Assembly (NCBI GenBank): GCA_003566715.1
Contig: PXCF01000093.1
Span: 1-51,457, forward strand
Source of the DNA: Cryomorphaceae bacterium
Lineage (GTDB): Bacteria; Bacteroidota; Bacteroidia; Flavobacteriales; Schleiferiaceae
Reading direction: 5' to 3'
DNA: 51,457 nt
Positions 9,434-17,457 of this stretch are shown here, piece after piece (position 1 is the first letter of the stretch; every line of letters begins with the position of its first letter). The notes below the pieces were generated by a model. That model saw nothing but the letters and a program-made list of their open reading frames with translations. It was not told the origin of the DNA and did not search any database. The translations under genes and the position numbers were made by a program.

Positions 9434-10390
9434 TTAGGCGTTGAAAAAACTTTTGACGAATTCCTTAGGACTAAAAGGTTGAAGGTGCTCGGCACTTTCA
9501 CCCACGCCGATATATTTTACCGGAACTTGAAACTGATCGCTTACGCCAATGACCACGCCACCTTTTGCGGTGCCGTCTAGTTTGGTCACCGTAAGCGAGC
9601 TCACATCCGTAGCAGCGATGAAATGCTTGGCCTGCTCAAAGGCGTTTTGTCCGGTGCTTGCATCAATGACCAGCATGGTTTCGTGTGGTGAATCGGGGAT
9701 GAGTTTGCTCATCACGCGGCGCACTTTGGTCAGTTCGTTCATCAGATTAACCTTGTTGTGTAATCTACCGGCTGTATCGATGAGCACCACGTCTGCCTGT
9801 TGCGCTATGGCTGATTGCAGTGTGTCGTAGGCTACGGAAGCCGGGTCGCTGCCCTGTGCTTGTTTGACCACGGGTACGCCAACGCGCTTACCCCAGATAT
9901 CGATTTGTTCAACGGCCGCCGCTCTAAAGGTATCGCCAGCGCCAATCACCACCTTTTTGCCTTCCGACTTAAAGCGATGGGCGAGTTTGCCGATGGTGGT
10001 CGTTTTGCCCACACCGTTGACGCCAACCACCATAATTACGTAGGGTTTTGGCGGATTGTTCATATAGACGTCATTGGTGTTTTTGACGTCTTGATTGGTG
10101 AGTAAATCGCTTATTTCATCTTCGAGAAAGCGGTTTAATTCTTCGGCACCAAAGTACTTGTCCTGGGCCACGCGCTCTTCGAGCTTGTCGATGATTTTTA
10201 CCGTCGTAGCCACGCCCACATCAGAAGAGATGAGAACTTCTTCGATGTCGTCGAGTACATCTTCGTCTACTTTAGATTTTCCGAGGACGGCTTTGCCCAG
10301 TTTGCCCAGAAAATTACTGCGTGTTTTTTCCAGGCCTTTGTCTAAGTCGTCTTTTTCCTTTTTGCCAAAAAATTTACCGAGTATGCTCAT
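9434..10390 (-). CDS. ftsY: Signal recognition particle receptor FtsY
   Basis: 318 residues. A short charged N-terminal region (1-35) leads into the NG domain: a four-helix N domain, then the GTPase with P-loop GVNGVGKTT (residues 123-131) and the G3 motif DTAGR. FtsY binds the SRP-ribosome complex at the membrane and hands it to SecYEG. The long acidic A domain of proteobacterial FtsY is missing, as usual in Bacteroidota. It is the last member of a tight run with rpmB, rpmG and the DUF4295 gene, but a terminator at 10478-10501 separates it from them. Confidence 0.96.
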   Translation of the reverse strand: MSILGKFFGKKEKDDLDKGLEKTRSNFLGKLGKAVLGKSKVDEDVLDDIEEVLISSDVGVATTVKIIDKLEERVAQDKYFGAEELNRFLEDEISDLLTNQDVKNTNDVYMNNPPKPYVIMVVGVNGVGKTTTIGKLAHRFKSEGKKVVIGAGDTFRAAAVEQIDIWGKRVGVPVVKQAQGSDPASVAYDTLQSAIAQQADVVLIDTAGRLHNKVNLMNELTKVRRVMSKLIPDSPHETMLVIDASTGQNAFEQAKHFIAATDVSSLTVTKLDGTAKGGVVIGVSDQFQVPVKYIGVGESAEHLQPFSPKEFVKSFFNA

Positions 10391-10477
10391 GATTGCTGAA
10401 GCGTAAATGCTGTAATAATGGGCTGTGGATACAGCAAATTAGTGAGGGGTTATGACCATCTGCAAATAAACAGAAAA

Positions 10478-10501
10478 AGCCACCTTTGGTGCAAGGTGGC
10501 T
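10478..10501 (-). terminator. Terminator after rpmB-rpmG-DUF4295
   Basis: A 7-bp stem AGCCACC (10478-10484) pairs with GGTGGCT (10495-10501). Read on the minus strand it is followed by a T-rich run. It lies 27 bases after the DUF4295 stop and should limit read-through into ftsY. Confidence 0.8.
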
Positions 10502-10527
10502 CAAACGTCGATGCTGTTTGTCGACGA

Positions 10528-10680
10528 TTACTTTTTCAAAAAGTCATTGACCAAATCTTTGGGCATAACTTTTTCTTCAAAACTATAGCTGTTGGAATCG
10601 TTTTTCTTTACCATTTTAACAACTTTGGTATAAACGACACCACCTTCTTTCTTCAGTGTTGCTACTACTTTCTTAGCCAT
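10528..10680 (-). CDS. DUF4295 family small ribosome-associated protein
   Basis: A 50-residue basic protein translated by hand: it begins MAKKVVATLKKEGG and ends VNDFLKK. The sequence matches DUF4295, a family restricted to Bacteroidota and always placed between rpmG and ftsY. Structural work on Flavobacterium ribosomes reported an extra large-subunit protein (bL38) that, as I recall, corresponds to this family; treat that link as recalled rather than shown here. It starts 35 bases after the rpmG stop. Confidence 0.88.
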   Translation of the reverse strand: MAKKVVATLKKEGGVVYTKVVKMVKKNDSNSYSFEEKVMPKDLVNDFLKK

Positions 10681-10715
10681 ATCGCAAGAGTTTTATGGGT
10701 TGGTCCCAGAGGGAC

Positions 10716-10898
10716 TTACTTAATTTCTTTGTGCACCGTCATGCGCTTCAAAATGGGGTTGTATTTTTTCAACTCCATGCGATCGGGTGTGTTCTTTTTG
10801 TTTTTAGTGGTGATGTAGCGTGATGTGCCAGGTTTACCACTTTCTTTGTGTTCGGTACATTCGAGGATAACCTGAATGCGGTTGCCTTTTTTAGCCAT
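10716..10898 (-). CDS. rpmG: 50S ribosomal protein L33 (bL33)
   Basis: 60 residues, beginning [20 protein letters not shown] and containing the family signature [21 protein letters not shown]. Only one Cys remains of the four found in zinc-ribbon L33 forms, so this is the zinc-free type. It lies 7 bases downstream of rpmB and upstream of the DUF4295 gene, the standard Bacteroidota order. Confidence 0.97.
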   Translation of the reverse strand: MAKKGNRIQVILECTEHKESGKPGTSRYITTKNKKNTPDRMELKKYNPILKRMTVHKEIK

Positions 10899-10905
10899 GA
10901 CTTTC

Positions 10906-11142
10906 TTAGTTTAAGAATCCTTTCGCTTTAGCTTCTTTCAACACGCTGCTGATGCCGCGCTTGTTGATGTTTTTCAATCCTGAAGCAGATACGCGTAGGG
11001 TAACCCAACGATCCTCTTCGGGGATGTAAAAGCGTTTCTTGAACAAGTTTACGTTAAACTTGCGCTTGTTTTTCTTATTTGAGAAGGATACGTTGTTACC
11101 AACGATCGCTTTCTTTCCGGTGATTTGACAAACTTTTGACAT
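10906..11142 (-). CDS. rpmB: 50S ribosomal protein L28 (bL28)
   Basis: 78 residues with the L28 signatures [15 protein letters not shown] at the N-terminus and [19 protein letters not shown] in the second half. It is first in the rpmB-rpmG-DUF4295 operon. The promoter at 11183-11216 leaves a leader of roughly 35 bases. The first Cys is present, but the full CxxC pairs of zinc-type L28 are not. Confidence 0.97.
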   Translation of the reverse strand: MSKVCQITGKKAIVGNNVSFSNKKNKRKFNVNLFKKRFYIPEEDRWVTLRVSASGLKNINKRGISSVLKEAKAKGFLN

Positions 11143-11182
11143 GCGGTTAAGCTTTAAATCTTATGCGACGTTTTAAGGGGTG

Positions 11183-11216
11183 CAAAGAAACAACAATTTT
11201 TCGGTTCGTACAACAA
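11183..11216 (-). promoter_or_regulatory. Promoter of the rpmB operon
   Basis: On the minus strand, TTG (11213-11211, with a second TTG at 11216-11214), 20 bases, then TTTCTTTG (11190-11183). This is a one-mismatch version of TAnnTTTG, about 40 bases before the rpmB start. Confidence 0.6.
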
Positions 11217-11330
11217 CAGCAAAGAAATTAGAAGCTGTTTTTTTTGATAAAATGATTTCGACCGTTTTATTGGTGTCCTAGCGGTGGTTTATGAATCATA
11301 AAAATTATTGATAAACAGGGTTTTATGCGT

Positions 11331-12281
11331 TTATTTTAAAAGTCCGTGCTGACTGGCCAGCATGACGTTTTTTAGTGCAAGATGGGCTTCAGAACGTTCA
11401 TCGGCCAAGTGAATACCATGTTTGTAGAAAATATCCATGCAGTGATCGAAGAGTTTTTTCGTTGAATTGGCTATTTTTTGCTGCAATTCGTCTTGGTCGT
11501 GTATGGGTTCGTTGGCCTCTAATTGTTGCCAATGACGAACAGCAGAGACCATCAGTTGGTGCCAAGAACCAGCCACATTTTCCTTTAACTCTGCCGCTAC
11601 GGCAAATTTCTCAGCAATTTTATCGGCAAAGCAATCAACGAGGCCGTAGTAGGCTGCCGCCATACAGTAGCGGGCAAACAACATAAAATCCATTCTGTGA
11701 ATGACGTATGCGTGAGGGTTTACGATCACACCAATTTCAAATGCCAGTGATGCATCGATGGTGGCGTCGTTTACCTCAATGGAAAAAGAAGATGTGTTTT
11801 TGAGCGCAAACAGTCCCCAAGTTGGCTTGATGGTTACCAAATGACGTGGTATGGCAAAACTCTTGGGTTTTCCGTCTTTGCCGACAGCGTTAACAGTGAA
11901 GTAGGTGGCGTGTGCCGCCCCGGTGCATTTTCCCCATTTTCCGCGGATGGTGTATTTGCCGTTCTCAAAGGTGTATGTACCACTATCCATGCCGCTACCG
12001 GCAACTACCCCTTTTTCGTCAGCAAAAATTTCCCTCGCAGCGTCGTCGTTGAAAAAGCCGGAAAAGTAACCCGCTCCCGCGCCAAGATTGACACACCAGC
12101 CGAGGTTTCCCTCTCTTTGTCCGGCTTCGAAAATATATTCTAATCCGTCGGGTAGTGTACAAGCCAAGCCCTCGTATGCTTTGGGAACGAATAGTTTAAA
12201 GAGTCTGTATTTGTAGATGTATTGAAGCATCTCGCTTGAAAGTCCGTCGTGTGTTTCCAAGGCAGTTGTCATGTTCATCAT
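11331..12281 (-). CDS. Acyl-CoA dehydrogenase-like flavoprotein
   Basis: 316 residues, shorter than the roughly 380 of typical acyl-CoA dehydrogenases. It has an N-terminal helical segment with LFKLFVPKAYEGL, a central beta domain with GKWGKCTGAAHATYF and a C-terminal four-helix part. The pattern fits the acyl-CoA dehydrogenase/flavin-dependent monooxygenase superfamily (HpaB/HsaA/DszC side). I see no clear catalytic glutamate and no fused partner, so substrate and reaction remain open. The N-terminal helices look shortened. It is a single gene divergent from DUF2851. Confidence 0.75.
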   Translation of the reverse strand: MMNMTTALETHDGLSSEMLQYIYKYRLFKLFVPKAYEGLACTLPDGLEYIFEAGQREGNLGWCVNLGAGAGYFSGFFNDDAAREIFADEKGVVAGSGMDSGTYTFENGKYTIRGKWGKCTGAAHATYFTVNAVGKDGKPKSFAIPRHLVTIKPTWGLFALKNTSSFSIEVNDATIDASLAFEIGVIVNPHAYVIHRMDFMLFARYCMAAAYYGLVDCFADKIAEKFAVAAELKENVAGSWHQLMVSAVRHWQQLEANEPIHDQDELQQKIANSTKKLFDHCMDIFYKHGIHLADERSEAHLALKNVMLASQHGLLK

Positions 12282-12386
12282 GGTTATGGTCTGTTTTGCA
12301 AATTAACTAAAGAGATGGTGAATGGGCGATCATTTTTTGGTGTAATTCACCTTACTTGTAAATGTAAGAAAAATAATAATAAACAC

Positions 12387-12417
12387 TTGGTAAATATTGC
12401 GAAAAATACTACATTTG
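12387..12417 (+). promoter_or_regulatory. Promoter of the DUF2851 gene
   Basis: TTG at 12387-12389, 20 bases, then TACATTTG at 12410-12417, an exact -7 consensus. The start codon follows 22 bases after the -7 box. Confidence 0.75.
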
Positions 12418-12438
12418 TAGAATTAAAATACCAGTGAC

Positions 12439-13734
12439 ATGAAAGATTTTAAATACATCAGTGAAGATTACCTTCATTACGTATGGAAGTACCGCATGTT
12501 GGATGCGGATGCACTAGTTACCGACGATGGACAATTGGTAGAGATAATCTACCCGGGTTATCACAACCATCATTCCGGTCCGGATTTTTCACACGCCAAA
12601 ATTCGCATCGGCGATCAACTATGGGTGGGCAATGTAGAGATTCACGTGCTGCATTCAGACTGGGATAAACACGGCCATGGTGGAGACCCTGCGTATAACA
12701 ATATCATTCTTCACGTGGTTTACGAAAAGGATGTTGCAGTGTTGAGCAATGTCAAACAGCAGTTTCCAACGATAGAATTAAAGAATCGCTTGGATAACGC
12801 ACATTTTTCCAAGTACAATGCCCTTCTATCCTCGGGTAGAGATTTTCCTTGTCAAAACCTCATCGGGTTGCTTGATCAGTCGTTTGTTAAGCAGTGGTTA
12901 GAAAAACAGCTCATCGAACGCTTAATGCAGAAGGCGGAATTGGTGCAAAAAGACTGGCAGTTTTTTAAGGGCGATTGGGATACCGTGATGTATCGCTATT
13001 TGGCGCGTGCACTTGGCTTGAAAGTTAACGCCGATCCTATGTGGTGGTTGTCCGGCGCGCTTCCTTTACCACTTATTCGCAAGTACACCGACAACGATTT
13101 GGCTTTTCACGCACTGTATTTTGGTCAGTCGGGATTGTTGTTTTCACCTACCATCCGAGAAGATGGATATGTTCATGCATTGTTGACCCATTTTCAGCAC
13201 TTGGCGCGCCGTCACGAACTGCAGCCTATGGATCCCACCATTTGGCGGTTTTTGCGAATGCGACCCGGGTCCTTTCCTACGGTACGTGTTGCTCAACTGG
13301 CCTTGATCATGCAGCATATGCCCCATCTTTTTTCTCTCTTTCTGCAGGCCAATAGCGTGGAGGACGTTCGCCAACATTTATTGCGTCCCATGCCGGAATA
13401 TTGGCACAACCACTATATCCTTGGAAAACCCTCAAAACGCGGGGTACAAAGCATTAGTGCATCTACCGTTGATCGCTTGATTATCAATGCTGTGGTGCCT
13501 GTTTTGTTTGCTTATGCCCAGTACAGCCAAGACGAATCGCGCATGGAAAAAATGATTGAGTGGATGTATGCTTTACCGTCAGAAAGAAATGCCCTCACCG
13601 AGATGTTTGCCAACAGTGGCGTTTTACAATTCGATGCGGCTACGTCCCAGGCCACCATTCACGCCCACCAGAATTATTGTCGCCCGAGAAAATGCCTGCA
13701 ATGCGCGATTGGGAATAAATTGTTATCGAGGTAA
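12439..13734 (+). CDS. DUF2851 family protein
   Basis: 431 residues, recognised as DUF2851 from the N-terminal block EDYLHYVWKYRML and the following VGNVEIHVLHSDWDKHGH. The latter contains acidic and His residues reminiscent of a metal-dependent nuclease-like core, but this is not established. The C-terminus carries a compact Cys pair (CRPRKCLQC). It has no signal peptide or membrane segment. The family is nearly confined to Bacteroidota and has no known role. It is a single gene with a strong promoter, convergent with prfC. Confidence 0.9.
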   Translation: MKDFKYISEDYLHYVWKYRMLDADALVTDDGQLVEIIYPGYHNHHSGPDFSHAKIRIGDQLWVGNVEIHVLHSDWDKHGHGGDPAYNNIILHVVYEKDVAVLSNVKQQFPTIELKNRLDNAHFSKYNALLSSGRDFPCQNLIGLLDQSFVKQWLEKQLIERLMQKAELVQKDWQFFKGDWDTVMYRYLARALGLKVNADPMWWLSGALPLPLIRKYTDNDLAFHALYFGQSGLLFSPTIREDGYVHALLTHFQHLARRHELQPMDPTIWRFLRMRPGSFPTVRVAQLALIMQHMPHLFSLFLQANSVEDVRQHLLRPMPEYWHNHYILGKPSKRGVQSISASTVDRLIINAVVPVLFAYAQYSQDESRMEKMIEWMYALPSERNALTEMFANSGVLQFDAATSQATIHAHQNYCRPRKCLQCAIGNKLLSR

Positions 13735-13761
13735 AGCCAGGGTATGCCCTGTCTGTATGAA

Positions 13762-15345
13762 TTACGTGAATTCCGATTTCAAATGAAATGTCAACCCCGG
13801 AAATTTATCTTTTGTCATTTGCAAACTAAACGATGAATCGGCCATAAATACCAGCTGATTAAATTTGTCACGGGCCAGGTAACGGCTTTTCTGGGCTTTA
13901 AATTCGTTGAATTGCGCTTCGTCGTGCACTTCCACCCAACAGGCCTTGTAGCAAGGGAAATTCTCGTAAGAGCACTTGGCACCGTATTCGTGTTCCAGGC
14001 GGTACTGAATGACTTCGTATTGCAGGGCACCAACCGTTCCGATGATTTTACGACCGTTGGTTTCCAGGGTGAACAACTGAGCCACCCCTTCATCCATCAG
14101 CTGATCAACGCCTTTGTTGAGCTGTTTGGCCTTCATGGGGTCGTCGTTGTTGATGAATCTAAAATGCTCGGGTGAAAAGGAGGGGATGTCTTTGAATTGC
14201 AATTGTTCACCTTCGGTAAAACTGTCACCAATTCTAAAGTTTCCGGAGTCGGGAAGGCCCACAATATCCCCGGCATAGGCGTTGTCAACCACGCTTTTTT
14301 TGCTGGCAAAAAAGGTCATGGGCGCCGAAAACTTCATTTTCTTATTGGAGCGAACATGCAGATAGTTTTTATTTCTTTCGAATGATCCGGACACTACTTT
14401 GGCAAATGCCAAACGGTTGCGGTGATTCGGATCCATGTTGGCGTGTATCTTAAAGATAAAGGCCGAGAACTTGTCTTCATTGGGTTTTACCACACGTTCC
14501 TCTGCGCGTTTGGGCTGGGGTGAAGGGGCAATCTCAACAAAGCAGTCGAGCAGTTCATTCACGCCGAAGTTATTGAGCGCCGAGCCAAAGAACACGGGCG
14601 ACAACAGGCCTTGTCGATACATTTCCACATCGAAATCTTCGTAAACCTCTGTGATGAGTTCCACTTCTTCGCGTAATCTTTTGGCGGCGCTTTCGCCCAC
14701 CAATTCGTCGATTTGTGGATCGTTGATGTCGTCAATGGAAACCGATTCTTGTACTTTTTGCTTGTTGGAACCGAGATAGAGTTTTAAACTTTTGCTCCAA
14801 ATGTCGTAAACGCCTTGGAAGTCTTGTCCCATACCAATGGGCCAGCTTAGCGGACAAAGGCTCAGTCCGATTTTTTGCTCCACCTCATCGAGCAAGTCAA
14901 AGGCGTCTTTTCCTTCGCGGTCGAGCTTGTTGATAAACACCATAATGGGCGTATCGCGCATGCGACATACCTCGGCCAATTTTTCCGTTTGTGCCTCTAC
15001 ACCTTTGGCCACGTCTATGACGAGGATAACGGAGTCCACGGCCGTCAGGGTGCGGTAGGTATCCTCGGCAAAGTCTTGGTGACCAGGGGTGTCGAGAATA
15101 TTGATGCGTTTGTCTTTATAGCCAAATCCCATGACTGAAGTGGCCACCGAAATACCTCTTTGTTTCTCGATTTCCATAAAGTCGGAAGTGGCCGTTTTTT
15201 TTATCTTGTTAGACTTAACTGCCCCAGCTTCTTGGATGGCACCACCAAAGAGGAGAAGTTTTTCCGTAAGCGTGGTTTTACCGGCATCCGGGTGAGAAAT
15301 AATGCCAAACGTTCGGCGACGTTCAATTTCTTGATTGACGTTCAT
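13762..15345 (-). CDS. prfC: Peptide chain release factor 3
   Basis: About 527 residues from the start MNVNQEIERRR. The open frame extends to 15402, but that would overlap tmk, and the conserved RF3 N-terminus begins at 15345. The GTPase domain has SHPDAGKTT (residues 17-25), switch motifs DTPGHQDFAEDTYRTL, and NKLDRE. RF3 domains II and III follow. It recycles RF1/RF2 after peptide release. It is third in the DUF493-tmk-prfC run, 28 bases after the tmk stop. Confidence 0.96.
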   Translation of the reverse strand: MNVNQEIERRRTFGIISHPDAGKTTLTEKLLLFGGAIQEAGAVKSNKIKKTATSDFMEIEKQRGISVATSVMGFGYKDKRINILDTPGHQDFAEDTYRTLTAVDSVILVIDVAKGVEAQTEKLAEVCRMRDTPIMVFINKLDREGKDAFDLLDEVEQKIGLSLCPLSWPIGMGQDFQGVYDIWSKSLKLYLGSNKQKVQESVSIDDINDPQIDELVGESAAKRLREEVELITEVYEDFDVEMYRQGLLSPVFFGSALNNFGVNELLDCFVEIAPSPQPKRAEERVVKPNEDKFSAFIFKIHANMDPNHRNRLAFAKVVSGSFERNKNYLHVRSNKKMKFSAPMTFFASKKSVVDNAYAGDIVGLPDSGNFRIGDSFTEGEQLQFKDIPSFSPEHFRFINNDDPMKAKQLNKGVDQLMDEGVAQLFTLETNGRKIIGTVGALQYEVIQYRLEHEYGAKCSYENFPCYKACWVEVHDEAQFNEFKAQKSRYLARDKFNQLVFMADSSFSLQMTKDKFPGLTFHLKSEFT

Positions 15346-15373
15346 TGGATCTGAAGTTTTGTAATGTAGGGGC

Positions 15374-16015
15374 TTAAAGGCCTTTGTCGAGAATATGATC
15401 AACCGCTTTGATGATGTCGTTTTTCACGACTTCTTCCGTTTGGTTGCCGTTGATGCGAATGACCGTTTCCCCTTCAGGAAGCATGGATATCCCTTTTTCG
15501 TAGGCGTCTCTCACGGCGATAAGATTTTCCAAGTTTTCGTAGAGTTCTGTTTCTTGACGGCTAAGCGCAATGCGTTCCATGCTTACTTTAGGGTCCATGT
15601 CGATATAGATGTGCGCAGTAGGTCTCAGCGCGTTCATTGCCGGTTGATTGCTGTCATACACCCACTGCATATCCACATGGGCACCGTGATAGGCCAATGA
15701 AGACAGGTAGTATCTATCGCTGATGATGGCGCGGGTTCGTTGTTGCACCAAAAGTCCATCGGTTTCGTTGTAGATGTGATCCAAGCGATCGGCGCAAAAC
15801 AAGGCGGCAATCACGTGTTGATCGGCTATGATTTTACCTGCGAAAATGTCGCGAATCATTCGGCCAATGATGTTTTTCGTTGGCTCACAGGTGCTATGTA
15901 CCAGATAGCCACGCTTCACAAGGTGCGCTTCCAAGTGCTGAAGTTGAGTTGTCTTTCCGCTGCCGTCTATGCCTTCCAAGGCAAAAAAAGGTGGTGGGGT
16001 GGGGGTGTTTGACAT
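15374..16015 (-). CDS. tmk: Thymidylate kinase
   Basis: About 213 residues from the Met at 16015; the frame opens at 16093, but those extra residues precede the conserved kinase start and would overlap the DUF493 gene. P-loop EGIDGSGKTTQ at residues 14-24, the DR motif in SDRYYLSSLAYHG, and a lid region with RQETELYENL. It phosphorylates dTMP to dTDP. A proline-rich N-terminal tail (PTPPP) is unusual but outside the fold. It is flanked by DUF493 (13-base gap) and prfC. Confidence 0.95.
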   Translation of the reverse strand: MSNTPTPPPFFALEGIDGSGKTTQLQHLEAHLVKRGYLVHSTCEPTKNIIGRMIRDIFAGKIIADQHVIAALFCADRLDHIYNETDGLLVQQRTRAIISDRYYLSSLAYHGAHVDMQWVYDSNQPAMNALRPTAHIYIDMDPKVSMERIALSRQETELYENLENLIAVRDAYEKGISMLPEGETVIRINGNQTEEVVKNDIIKAVDHILDKGL

Positions 16016-16028
16016 GTTTAAGTTGGGT

Positions 16029-16310
16029 CTAAAGAATGATAACGCCTTTGATAAGCGCGGCTTTTTCGTATCTATCAATGACTGCTTCTGCACTCATCAT
16101 CATTTCCTTGGCGGTAAAGGCGATATAGTTGCCGTTTTTACTGCTGCGCATGGATATTTGAGCTTCTTTGGCATTGAATAAACGCTGTACTTTGGCAATG
16201 ATTTCGTTGTTGGCCGGACAAATAAATTTAAACATATACACTTTAGGCCAATCGTTACTGGCTTTCAGTTTTTCAAGCAATCCTTTAAAAGGGGATTCGT
16301 TTTTGTCCAT
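16029..16310 (-). CDS. DUF493 family protein
   Basis: About 93 residues from MDKNESPFKGLL (the frame opens at 16361, but the family starts here). It has the ferredoxin-like DUF493 pattern: YMFKFICPANN, then the ALSI-like strand AQISMRSSKNGNYIAFT, and the helix SAEAVIDRYEKA. The family (YbeD-like) is thought to be a small regulatory domain resembling ACT; its function is unclear. It heads the run with tmk and prfC. Confidence 0.85.
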   Translation of the reverse strand: MDKNESPFKGLLEKLKASNDWPKVYMFKFICPANNEIIAKVQRLFNAKEAQISMRSSKNGNYIAFTAKEMMMSAEAVIDRYEKAALIKGVIIL

Positions 16311-16424
16311 AGTGTTAAGGTCGCGGCAACTGGATGAATGCATCTGTTGATTGTTTTCCACTCAATCGATGGCGTAATGTGCCATATCAGCGGCAAAGAT
16401 AATGCGCATTAAAGGCAAAAAAAA

Positions 16425-16445
16425 ACCGCCTCAAACTGAGACGGT
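16425..16445 (-). terminator. Terminator after the YceI lipoprotein gene
   Basis: On the minus strand a 9-bp stem (16445-16437 with 16433-16425, one G-U pair) is followed by a run of nine T. The wobble pair forms only in minus-strand RNA, matching the direction of the yceI-like gene ending at 16473. Confidence 0.8.
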
Positions 16446-16472
16446 CTTTAACCCTAAACTGAAATGAATGTA

Positions 16473-17132
16473 TTATCCGCGAACGTTAAGTTCAAGAAGG
16501 ATTTTATCATCAATCAAGTTGTCTTTAGCAACACCTTCGATGCCGCTGGAACGGAACATAACGTTCCAATTGGTGCGGTCGATGGCAAATTCAGGCGCTT
16601 CGATTTTCACTGAACCATTGTCAACTTTAACGCTGGCTGGGAAGGTGATGTTTTTCGTGTTATCACGCATGGTAAGGTTACCCTTAATTACATGCGTGGT
16701 GCTTTTTTCATCGTTGGCTTCTTCTGCAATCTCAGTGATGACAAAACGCGCTGTGGGGTATTCCTCAACGGCAAAGAAATCATCGCTCTTCAAGTGACCA
16801 ACTAATTTTCCGTAGCTTTCTTCATCATCAGCTAAGTCGGTGCAGTGGATGGTGTTCATATCGATGGTGAAAGAACCTCCAACCAACGCATCACCTTTGG
16901 TTTTAAACTCACCTTCTTTGATGTTGATGGTACCAACGTGATCACCTTTGGAGTAAGTTTTAAATCCTTTCCAGTTGATGGTGGAAGTGGAAGCGTCAGC
17001 CATTATTGAGGCTTCGGAAACAACTTCTGTCTCTTCGGCAGCTTCGGTAGTTTCTACTGATTCGCTGGGAGCACTGCTGCAAGAGGCTAAAAACGCCAAG
17101 GCAGTAACGGCTAAAATGCTTTTCTTTAACAT
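16473..17132 (-). CDS. YceI-like lipoprotein
   Basis: 219 residues. A lipoprotein signal peptide with lipobox LASC puts the lipid on Cys18, followed by a Glu/Thr/Ser-rich linker (about 20-48). The lipocalin-like YceI domain (50-217) has GGSFTIDMNTIHCTD, HLKSDDFF and GNLTMRDNTKNITFP. YceI proteins bind long isoprenoid or amphiphilic molecules in a beta barrel. It is anchored in a membrane facing the periplasm or surface. TAAATTTG at 17179-17172 on the minus strand may be its -7 box. A terminator follows the gene. Confidence 0.92.
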   Translation of the reverse strand: MLKKSILAVTALAFLASCSSAPSESVETTEAAEETEVVSEASIMADASTSTINWKGFKTYSKGDHVGTINIKEGEFKTKGDALVGGSFTIDMNTIHCTDLADDEESYGKLVGHLKSDDFFAVEEYPTARFVITEIAEEANDEKSTTHVIKGNLTMRDNTKNITFPASVKVDNGSVKIEAPEFAIDRTNWNVMFRSSGIEGVAKDNLIDDKILLELNVRG

Positions 17133-17457
17133 GGTTTGTGATTCTTAAATGATTAGTAATTTTTATTTGTGCAAATTTACGATGTTAAGACAACACGGAT
17201 TAAGAAAGATTGTTTAAAAAGGGTTTTATTAATCCACATTAATTCGTGTCTGTATATAAAGTCTGTTAGCTGCGTTACGCTTCGTCGAAAAATGTTTAAT
17301 AGGTTCATTTTAAATGTACTTTTTCCCCGATAGTTTTCGGGTTCGCAAGCCATGTTCTCAAACTTTCTAGGCCAGTTAGTTTATCTAATATGGGCAATCT
17401 ATCGAAGCCCGTGAGCGGTGAGCTATTATGTCATGCTTTACCTTTAACTTCGCGGCG
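17133..17457. other. Structured intergenic region between yceI-like and glycosyltransferase genes
   Basis: 325 bases without a gene. It holds a possible -7 box for the yceI-like gene (17172-17179), an 11-bp imperfect stem (17193-17203 with 17239-17249, loop 35 bases), repeat copy B (17326-17370), and a GGTGAGC doublet (17411-17423). Just before the glycosyltransferase start are TACCTTTA and TAACTTCG, weak -7 matches with no -33 partner. Confidence 0.6.
17326..17370 (-). repeat. Dispersed intergenic repeat, copy B
   Basis: Read on the minus strand it begins CTAGAAAGTTTGAGAACATG and contains GGCTTGCGAACCCGA, ending in the palindrome-like CCCGAAAACTATCGGGG. It aligns with copy A at 9303-9359 in inverted orientation. 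Confidence 0.6.

Noticed and set aside
11222-11260. AACAGC/GCTGTT stem followed by T run
   Set aside because: No plus-strand gene lies upstream to terminate, and the stem is only six pairs with a long loop.
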